DNA of 11,357 nucleotides from Klebsiella pneumoniae. GTDB taxonomy: Bacteria; Bacteroidota; Bacteroidia; Flavobacteriales; Flavobacteriaceae. Shown here piece by piece: positions 6,223 to 11,357 of this stretch (the first letter of the stretch is position 1; every line of letters begins with the position of its first letter). The notes under the pieces are model-generated. The model was given only the letters and a program-made list of their open reading frames with translations. It searched no databases and was not told the origin of the DNA. Both the position numbers and the translations under genes were made by a program. The stretch spans positions 1 through 11,357 of the forward strand of contig CALPPA020000039.1 in NCBI GenBank assembly GCA_943325355.2, read 5' to 3'.

Positions 6223-7641
6223 TTAAATTCCTGCCACTGCCTTTATTTCATCGATAATTCTCAAAGCCAAAGCATCAGCTTTTTCTTGTGAAGCCGCTTC
6301 TGTATAAATCCGAATTATAGGTTCTGTATTTGATTTTCTTAAGTGAACCCAATTTTCGGCAAAGTCAATTTTCACACCATCTATGGTCGATAGTGAGCCT
6401 GTCGAACTATCATTTTTGTACTTTTCGGTCATTGCCAGAAGAATCGCATCGACATCAATTTGTGGTGTCAATTCGATTTTGTTTTTGCTCATATAATATT
6501 CCGGATACGAAGCACGTAAAGTAGAAACTGTCATTTTCTTGTTGGCCAAATGCGTCAAAAACAGCGCAACGCCTACCAAACTATCACGACCGTAATGCAA
6601 TTCAGGGTAAATAATCCCGCCATTTCCTTCGCCACCAATGATGGCATTGTTCTTCTTCATTAAATCTACCACGTTCACCTCGCCTACTGCACTAGCTTCA
6701 TAACTTCCTTTGTGAGAGTTCGTCACATCACGCAAAGCACGAGAAGACGACATATTCGAAACTGTATTGCCTGGTGTTTTGCCCAAAACAAAATCGGCGC
6801 AAGCCACCAAAGTATATTCTTCGCCAAACATTTCGCCGTCTTCACAAATGAAAGCCAAGCGATCAACATCGGGATCTACAACTATACCCAAATCCGCTTT
6901 TTCTTTTACTACTAATTCCGAAATATCCGTTAAATGTTCTTTTAATGGCTCTGGATTGTGGGGAAAATGTCCGTTGGGTTCGCAGTATAATTTTACTACT
7001 TCAACACCCATTAATTCCAACAATTTTGGAATAATAATTCCTCCTGATGAATTCACGCCGTCAACAACTACCTTGAATTTGGCGGCTTTTACGGCTTCAA
7101 TATCCACCAATGGCAAATTCAATACTTCGTCGATATGAATGTCCATATAAGCATCATTTTCAGTGATTTCACCTAAACTATCTACATCCGAAAAATCGAA
7201 TGCTTCTGCTTCGGCAATTACTAGGATTTTCTCTCCTTCGATTCCATTCAAGAATTCTCCTTTTTCATTTAGCAATTTCAAAGCATTCCATTGTTTTGGA
7301 TTGTGGGATGCTGTTAGAATAATTCCTCCATCGGCATTTTCTAATGGAACCGCTATTTCAACTGTAGGTGTTGTAGAAAGCCCCAAATCGACCACGTCAA
7401 TTCCCAACCCAATCAAAGTATTTACCACTAAATTATGAATCATTGGTCCAGAAATTCGGGCATCACGACCTACTACTACTTTTAGTTTTATTGGGTTTTG
7501 GGCTTTGGGTTTTAGAGTTTGGGTCTTTAGCCAAGTTCCATAAGCCGAAGCAAATTTCACAGCATCAACTGGAGTCAGATTCTCCCCCACTTTTCCGCCA
7601 ATAGTTCCTCGAATTCCTGATATAGATTTAATTAAAGTCAT
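6223..7641 (-). CDS. glmM: Phosphoglucosamine mutase (alpha-D-phosphohexomutase family)
   Basis: 472-aa cytoplasmic alpha-D-phosphohexomutase, best read as GlmM, which converts glucosamine-6-phosphate to glucosamine-1-phosphate for UDP-GlcNAc, peptidoglycan and LPS synthesis. The four active-site loops are intact: phosphoserine loop TASHNP (Ser112), Mg-binding DPDVDR (Asp256, Asp258, Asp260), sugar-binding GEGNGG (337-342) and phosphate-binding RKSNTEP (435-441). The N-terminal SISGIRGTIGG is typical. GEGNGG differs from the GEQSGH of proteobacterial GlmM and resembles archaeal/Bacteroidota members, so a phosphomannomutase or phosphoglucomutase role cannot be excluded. Oddity: residues about 40-50 (TQTLKPKAQNP), between YGTWLK and the KVVVGRD strand, are encoded by a heptamer minisatellite and appear to be a loop expansion. 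It is divergent from acpH with an all-AT leader. Confidence 0.9.
   Translation of the reverse strand: MTLIKSISGIRGTIGGKVGENLTPVDAVKFASAYGTWLKTQTLKPKAQNPIKLKVVVGRDARISGPMIHNLVVNTLIGLGIDVVDLGLSTTPTVEIAVPLENADGGIILTASHNPKQWNALKLLNEKGEFLNGIEGEKILVIAEAEAFDFSDVDSLGEITENDAYMDIHIDEVLNLPLVDIEAVKAAKFKVVVDGVNSSGGIIIPKLLELMGVEVVKLYCEPNGHFPHNPEPLKEHLTDISELVVKEKADLGIVVDPDVDRLAFICEDGEMFGEEYTLVACADFVLGKTPGNTVSNMSSSRALRDVTNSHKGSYEASAVGEVNVVDLMKKNNAIIGGEGNGGIIYPELHYGRDSLVGVALFLTHLANKKMTVSTLRASYPEYYMSKNKIELTPQIDVDAILLAMTEKYKNDSSTGSLSTIDGVKIDFAENWVHLRKSNTEPIIRIYTEAASQEKADALALRIIDEIKAVAGI
7491..7525. repeat. Degenerate 7-bp minisatellite with G-quadruplex potential inside glmM
   Basis: On the plus strand five consecutive heptamers read TTGGGTT, TTGGGCT, TTGGGTT, TTAGAGT, TTGGGTC. 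Four GGG runs (7493, 7500, 7507, 7521) are separated by loops of 4, 4 and 11 nt. This is an extended rather than canonical G4 motif, and it lies on the template strand of glmM. The array encodes roughly T40-P50. Because 7 is not a multiple of 3, loss or gain of one unit would frameshift glmM. Confidence 0.8.
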
Positions 7642-7684
7642 TTTAATTATTTTAAATTTTGAATTATAAATTTTAAATTGCTCA

Positions 7685-7692
7685 CAAATATA
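7685..7692 (-). promoter_or_regulatory. -7 box (TATATTTG) of glmM
   Basis: A perfect TANNTTTG octamer on the minus strand lies 43 nt upstream of the glmM ATG at 7641. No TTG is found at the right distance upstream. The 43-nt gap to the start is almost entirely A/T and contains ATTTTAAATT (plus-strand sense) twice with a 21-bp period, so the leader should be unstructured. Confidence 0.45.
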
Positions 7693-7746
7693 ATAATTGA
7701 CGGTTTAAAAAAGTCATTTATAATTTAAAATCCATAGATTAGACGA

Positions 7747-8331
7747 ATGAATTTTCTAGCTCACATATACCTTTCCGGAGACAATGATTTGATTAAAATC
7801 GGCAATTTAATGGCCGATGGCATTCACGGAAAACACTTTGATACATTCCCAATAGCCATTCAAAAAGGAATTATTTTGCACCGTTCCATCGATACCTTTA
7901 CCGATGCTCATCCTATTTTTCGTCAAAGCACCAAACGTTTGCACGCCAATTACCATCATTATTCCGGCATTATCGTTGATATTTTTTACGACCACTTTTT
8001 GGCAAAAAACTGGAGCAACTATTCCGATGAAAGATTGGAAGATTATTCGGAACGTTTTTATCAATCTTTAAGAGACAATTATGACGACTTGACTCCAAAA
8101 ACCCAAAAAATGATGCCTTATTTGATAGAGCACAACTGGTTGTTGAGTTATCAAACCATTGAAGGAATCGAAAGTGTGTTAACAAAAATGGATATTAGAA
8201 TGAAACTCGATTCGAATATGCGTTTTTCAGTGGCGGAGTTGAAAACATATTATTCCGATTTTGAATCAGAATTCACAGCTTTTTTTGCAACATTAATAGT
8301 ACATTCGAATTTAAAAATACAAACCTTATGA
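7747..8331 (+). CDS. acpH: Acyl carrier protein phosphodiesterase (AcpH family)
   Basis: 194 aa, the normal length for AcpH (PF04336, DUF479), which hydrolyses the 4'-phosphopantetheine arm from holo-ACP to regenerate apo-ACP. Family features visible: MNFLAHIYLSG at the N-terminus, GNLMADGIHG with metal-ligand candidate Asp24, LHRSIDTFTDAHP (His45, Asp49, Asp53, His55), and IVDIFYDHFLA (Asp78, Asp82, His83). The protein is mainly helical and HD-like, and Mn-dependent in characterised members. It is cytoplasmic, with no signal peptide. The stop overlaps the ggt start as ATGA, so the two genes are very likely co-transcribed and translationally coupled, although no direct metabolic link is obvious. 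I found no perfect -7 box on the plus strand in the 105-bp divergent gap with glmM. Confidence 0.9.
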   Translation: MNFLAHIYLSGDNDLIKIGNLMADGIHGKHFDTFPIAIQKGIILHRSIDTFTDAHPIFRQSTKRLHANYHHYSGIIVDIFYDHFLAKNWSNYSDERLEDYSERFYQSLRDNYDDLTPKTQKMMPYLIEHNWLLSYQTIEGIESVLTKMDIRMKLDSNMRFSVAELKTYYSDFESEFTAFFATLIVHSNLKIQTL

Positions 8332-10010
8332 AAAAAATAATATTCATCAATATCTTTCTATTCCTCTATTTCATCCCAATTAAAATCGATGCCCAAACGG
8401 GTTTAGTTACCCAAAAAGCGATGGTGGTTTCGGCACGGGAAGAAGCTTCTAAAATTGGAGTTGAAATAATGAAAAAAGGAGGAAATGCCTTTGATGCTAT
8501 GGTCGCCACAGAATTAGCATTGGCTGTCGCTTTCCCTTTTGCAGGAAATATTGGCGGTGGGGGTTTTATGGTATATAGAAAATCAAACGGAGAAATAGGG
8601 TCATTGGATTATCGTGAAAAAGCACCTTTGGCAGCGTCAAAAGATATGTTTCTGGATGAAAAAGGAAACGTCATCAAAGGAAAAAGTCTAGAAACAGCTC
8701 TGGCAATTGGAGTTCCAGGAACTATTGCGGGCGTTTTTGAAGTACACAAAAAACTAGGTTCATTGCCTATAGAAGAAATTTTAAAACCGGTAATTCAATT
8801 AGCTGAAAGGGGTGTTGTTGTCACCAAAAAACAAGAAAATCAGTTAAAAAATTACCACGAAGAAATAGTAAAAGTAAATGATTCTAAATCCTTGTTTTCT
8901 AAGATTTTTATAGAAAAAGATACAATAAAATATCCCGCTTTAGCAGCCACTTTAAAAAGAATTTCAAAAAACGGAAGAGACGAGTTTTATAAAGGCGAAA
9001 CTGCCAAAATTTTAGTCCACTACCTTCAACAAAAAGGTGGTATTATCACTTTGGAAGATTTAGCTAAATATGAAGCCAAATGGAGAACACCAATCACCTT
9101 TACTTATAAAGGTCTAAAAATAATTTCGATGCCACCACCAAGTAGCGGAGGGATTTGCCTTGCCGAAATTCTCAAAATGATTGAACCCTTTGATATTGCA
9201 AAAATGGGACATAATTCAACCCAAGCAATTCAAGTAATTGTTGAGGCCGAAAGAAGAGCTTATGCTGACAGAAGCGTGTATCTTGGCGATCCTGATTTTG
9301 TAAAAATTCCAGTAAAAGAATTAATTTCAGAGAAGTATTTAAAACAAAGAATGGCAAATTTTAATCCAGAAAAAGCTTCTTTGTCTTCTGAAATCAGGGA
9401 AGGAAAAGTAACTTCTACTGAAAGTACAGAAACTACCCATTATTCTATTGTGGATCAATTTGGTAATGCCGTTGCAGCAACAACGACACTTAACGACGGT
9501 TTTGGTTCTAAATATTATTGTGATGAATTGGGTTTTTTCTTAAACAATGAAATGGACGATTTTAGCGCAAAACAGGGAACACCTAATATGTTTGGACTAA
9601 TTGGTGGTGAAGCTAACAGCATTGCGCCACAAAAACGAATGTTGAGTGCAATGACACCAACCATAGTTGAGAAAAACGGTAAATTATTTATGGTTGTAGG
9701 AACCCCTGGAGGTTCGACGATAATTACTTCGGTTTTACAAACCATTTTGAATGTTTCCCAATTCAAAATGAGTATGCAAGATGCTGTGAATGCGCCTCGT
9801 TTTCACCATCAATGGCTACCAGACGTTATCACTTTTGAACCGGATACATTCGATACAAAAACCTTTGAAACCCTTAAATCAAAAGGATACATCATCAACG
9901 AAAAAACAACTCCAGTAATCGGGAAAGTAGATGCTATTTTAGTTTTACCAAATGGGAATTTAGAGGGCGGAGCAGATAAAAGAGGAGATGATAAAGCGGT
10001 TGGGTTTTAG
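8328..10010 (+). CDS. ggt: Gamma-glutamyltransferase, secreted, autoprocessing
   Basis: 560-aa N-terminal nucleophile enzyme that cleaves or transfers the gamma-glutamyl group of glutathione and related compounds outside the inner membrane. The signal peptide is residues 1-22 (KKIIFINIFLFLYFIPIKIDA, Gln23 at +1). Autocleavage is expected before Thr369 in ESTETTHYSIVD, giving a large subunit of about 346 residues and a small subunit of 192. Substrate-binding features are present: DYREKAP with Arg96 (E. coli Arg114 equivalent), NNEMDDFS (Asp410/411), RMLSAMTPTIV and GTPGGS. The insert between MDDFS and RMLS matches the lid loop of E. coli-type enzymes. The ATG overlaps the acpH stop by 4 nt. 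Immediately after the TAG stop comes a REP-like sequence, then alkD-like gene 38 bp on. All catalytic landmarks are intact. Confidence 0.94.
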   Translation: MKKIIFINIFLFLYFIPIKIDAQTGLVTQKAMVVSAREEASKIGVEIMKKGGNAFDAMVATELALAVAFPFAGNIGGGGFMVYRKSNGEIGSLDYREKAPLAASKDMFLDEKGNVIKGKSLETALAIGVPGTIAGVFEVHKKLGSLPIEEILKPVIQLAERGVVVTKKQENQLKNYHEEIVKVNDSKSLFSKIFIEKDTIKYPALAATLKRISKNGRDEFYKGETAKILVHYLQQKGGIITLEDLAKYEAKWRTPITFTYKGLKIISMPPPSSGGICLAEILKMIEPFDIAKMGHNSTQAIQVIVEAERRAYADRSVYLGDPDFVKIPVKELISEKYLKQRMANFNPEKASLSSEIREGKVTSTESTETTHYSIVDQFGNAVAATTTLNDGFGSKYYCDELGFFLNNEMDDFSAKQGTPNMFGLIGGEANSIAPQKRMLSAMTPTIVEKNGKLFMVVGTPGGSTIITSVLQTILNVSQFKMSMQDAVNAPRFHHQWLPDVITFEPDTFDTKTFETLKSKGYIINEKTTPVIGKVDAILVLPNGNLEGGADKRGDDKAVGF

Positions 10011-10034
10011 CCCCTCGACAAGCTCAGGATGACA
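10011..10034. repeat. Solitary REP-like intergenic element
   Basis: The sequence directly after the ggt stop reads CCCCTCGACAAGCTCAGGAT followed by GACA. Its complement, TGTCATCCTGAGCTTGTCGA..., is recognisable as the CCTGAGCTTGTCGAAGG type of short repeat scattered through many Bacteroidota and proteobacterial genomes. Only one copy occurs in this window. It is more GC-rich than the flanks and occupies most of the 38-bp gap to the next gene. The family assignment is from memory and no search was run. Confidence 0.55.
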
Positions 10035-10048
10035 AACAATTAAAATTT

Positions 10049-10717
10049 ATGAATTTTATCAAATCTTTAGAATCCGCTTTTGAAGAAAAAAGCAATCCTG
10101 AAAATGCCTTTGCAATGGCCAAATATATGCGAAATCATTTTACTTTCTTTGGAATAAAAACAGAGCATAGAAGGCAGATTTTCAAGGATATTTGGAAAGA
10201 AAACCAAGTAGAAGTTGAAAAGAATCCAAGAGAAATCGCTCTGAAATTGTTTTCAAAAACAGAACGGGAATTGCAGTATTGTGCCATTGAAATTTTAATA
10301 AAGCAGCTTGAGGGAAATTACAAAAAAGACGATATTCTACTCATTGAAAAGCTACTAATTACAAACTCTTGGTGGGACAGTGTAGATACGATTGCAAAAA
10401 ATATTTTAGGCGAATACCTGCTCGAATTCCCATTAGAAACCGAAAAGGTAATCGGACGATTTTCGAATTCCGAGAATATGTGGATCAACCGTAGTGCCAT
10501 TCTTTTTCAATTGGGTTACAAAGGAAAAACCAATTTCGATTTGCTAAAATCAGAATGTGAAAAACATAAGAATTCTAATGAATTTTTTATCCAAAAAGCC
10601 ATTGGATGGGCTTTGCGAGAATACGGAAAAACAAATCCCGTAGCAGTACGAAGCTTTGTAGTTAGCACTAATTTAAAAACTTTAAGCAAAAAAGAAGCCT
10701 TAAAAAACATTCATTGA
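10049..10717 (+). CDS. AlkD-like DNA alkylation repair protein (HEAT-repeat DNA glycosylase)
   Basis: 222-aa HEAT-like repeat protein of the AlkC/AlkD family (DNA_alkylation), which excises positively charged N3- and N7-alkylpurines without base flipping. Catalytic residues of Bacillus cereus AlkD are all found, and at the same residue numbers: Trp109 and Asp113 in SWWDSVDTI, Arg148 in MWINRSAI, and Trp187 in KAIGWALREYGK. FFGIKTEHRRQIFK near residues 33-46 is also typical. It is almost entirely helical, with no signal peptide. The start ATG follows TAAAATTT and has no Shine-Dalgarno sequence. With only 38 bp to ggt and no terminator or clear promoter, it is probably the third gene of the acpH-ggt transcript, though the intervening repeat could modulate this. 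B. cereus AlkD is 237 aa, so this copy is nearly full family length. Confidence 0.9.
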   Translation: MNFIKSLESAFEEKSNPENAFAMAKYMRNHFTFFGIKTEHRRQIFKDIWKENQVEVEKNPREIALKLFSKTERELQYCAIEILIKQLEGNYKKDDILLIEKLLITNSWWDSVDTIAKNILGEYLLEFPLETEKVIGRFSNSENMWINRSAILFQLGYKGKTNFDLLKSECEKHKNSNEFFIQKAIGWALREYGKTNPVAVRSFVVSTNLKTLSKKEALKNIH

Positions 10718-10759
10718 GTTCCAAAATAATGTTAATTTAGCATTCTCTTAAAAAACAAA

Positions 10760-11357
10760 ATGCTCAAAAAAATCATTTATAAACTTGAAAACCTAATTGT
10801 TTGGTCGCAAGGCAAAATCACGAACAAACAATTTATATTCCTATCGAGTGTATTAGTTGGAATTTCGGCTGCGTTTGCAGTGATTGTTTTAAAAACTTTT
10901 GCCCATAGTATTTTTGTTTTTGCCAGTTATGTCACCAATATCAACATTTTTAAGTACGGATATATAAAAGTAATTTTACCTATAATTGGTATTTTGCTCA
11001 CTGTTTTTGTTGTTAAAAAATTCTTGGGTGGAACAATTGAAAAAGGAACCTCACAGATTTTGTTTGCTGTAGCCAAGAAAGCAAGTATTATTCCCAGAAA
11101 ACAAATGTATGCCCAAATAGTGACGAGCTCACTTACGGTAGGTTTAGGAGGTTCGGCTGGATTAGAGAGTCCTATCGTAATCACTGGAGCGGCCTTTGGT
11201 TCAAATTACGCCCAACGCTATAAATTAAGCTACAAAGACAGAACGCTACTCATAGGCTGTGGAGTTGCTGCCGGAATTGGAGCTGCTTTTAATGCGCCCA
11301 TTGCCGGGGTTTTATTTGCTATCGAAGTTTTGTTGGTAGACGTTAGTATTTCTGCTT
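10760..11357 (+). CDS. ClC-family chloride channel/transporter, partial (N-terminal part)
   Basis: An open frame of 199 codons starts at an ATG after AAAAACAAA and runs off the window end, so the 3' portion is missing. The translation begins MLKKIIYKLENLIVW and has membrane segments at about 25-48 and 66-87. It then shows the ClC core: GLGGSAGLESPIV, whose Glu136 is the gating glutamate position of the GxEGP motif (here GLESP), followed by GCGVAAGIGAAFNAPIAGVLFAIEVLL, the conserved AFNAPxAGxLFxxE helix. It would move chloride or another anion across the inner membrane. Whether it is a channel or an H+/Cl- antiporter needs the missing C-terminal part, including the proton glutamate and Tyr regions and any CBS domains. 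The gap to the AlkD gene is 42 bp; TTG at 10714 with TAATTTAG at 10733 is a poor promoter match, so co-transcription is possible. Confidence 0.88.
   Translation, partial: MLKKIIYKLENLIVWSQGKITNKQFIFLSSVLVGISAAFAVIVLKTFAHSIFVFASYVTNINIFKYGYIKVILPIIGILLTVFVVKKFLGGTIEKGTSQILFAVAKKASIIPRKQMYAQIVTSSLTVGLGGSAGLESPIVITGAAFGSNYAQRYKLSYKDRTLLIGCGVAAGIGAAFNAPIAGVLFAIEVLLVDVSISA

Noticed and set aside
6767..7138. 123-codon open frame antisense to glmM
   Set aside because: It is Ser/Thr/Asn-rich with no domain and lies entirely within a well-supported gene. It is a shadow of glmM codon structure, as are the other antisense frames at 6330-6524, 6712-6915 and 7163-7438.
7649..7679. ATTTTAAATT repeated with a 21-bp period in the glmM leader
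   Set aside because: It is pure A/T low-complexity sequence of a kind common in such genomes. It is noted under the promoter but not treated as a specific site.
10927..11184. 85-codon minus-strand open frame
   Set aside because: It lies antisense to the ClC reading frame, whose conserved motifs identify the true coding strand.
1..11357. Search for a mobile element, CRISPR array, toxin-antitoxin pair, defence or biosynthetic system
   Set aside because: No transposase, integrase, spaced repeats, tRNA attachment site or clustered unknown genes were seen. All the larger genes belong to recognisable core families.

Overview
The window looks like chromosomal DNA from Bacteroidota, most likely Flavobacteriaceae. 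The DNA is AT-rich, starts lack Shine-Dalgarno sequences, several intergenic gaps carry the TANNTTTG -7 promoter box of this phylum, and signal peptides end in the typical ...SAQ / ...YSQ / ...DAQ style. This genus-level guess rests on sequence style and remembered family resemblance, not on a search.

Layout: (1) On the minus strand is a secreted papain-like (C1) cysteine peptidase with a C-terminal DUF4384-like domain. It sits behind a 616-bp gap that holds its probable promoter and the terminator of the next gene. (2) Two more minus-strand genes follow, a rhomboid intramembrane protease and then a periplasmic SIMPL (DUF541) protein. A striking 10-bp tandem repeat ends exactly on the SIMPL start codon. 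(3) Diverging from rhomboid on the plus strand is an LpxL/HtrB-like acyltransferase. (4) Convergent to it on the minus strand are a class V (SufS-like) PLP enzyme and glmM. (5) Diverging from glmM on the plus strand are an ACP phosphodiesterase (acpH) overlapping by 4 nt with a secreted gamma-glutamyltransferase (ggt), then an AlkD-type DNA glycosylase, then a ClC chloride channel/transporter cut by the window end.

How the genes fit together: this is a collection of ordinary core genes rather than one pathway. Envelope themes recur (lipid A acylation, GlmM supply of amino sugar for peptidoglycan and LPS, secreted peptidase, GGT and SIMPL). The only tight coupling is acpH-ggt (ATGA overlap). 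I found no phage, transposase, CRISPR, toxin-antitoxin or biosynthetic cluster, and no convincing new multi-gene system.

The most interesting material is small-scale. There is the phased A-tract repeat that creates the SIMPL start. A frame-hazardous heptamer minisatellite with G4 potential lies inside glmM. A solitary REP-like element is stapled to the ggt stop codon. Four identical TATATTTG boxes occur, two of which show that the longest possible reading frames start too far upstream.
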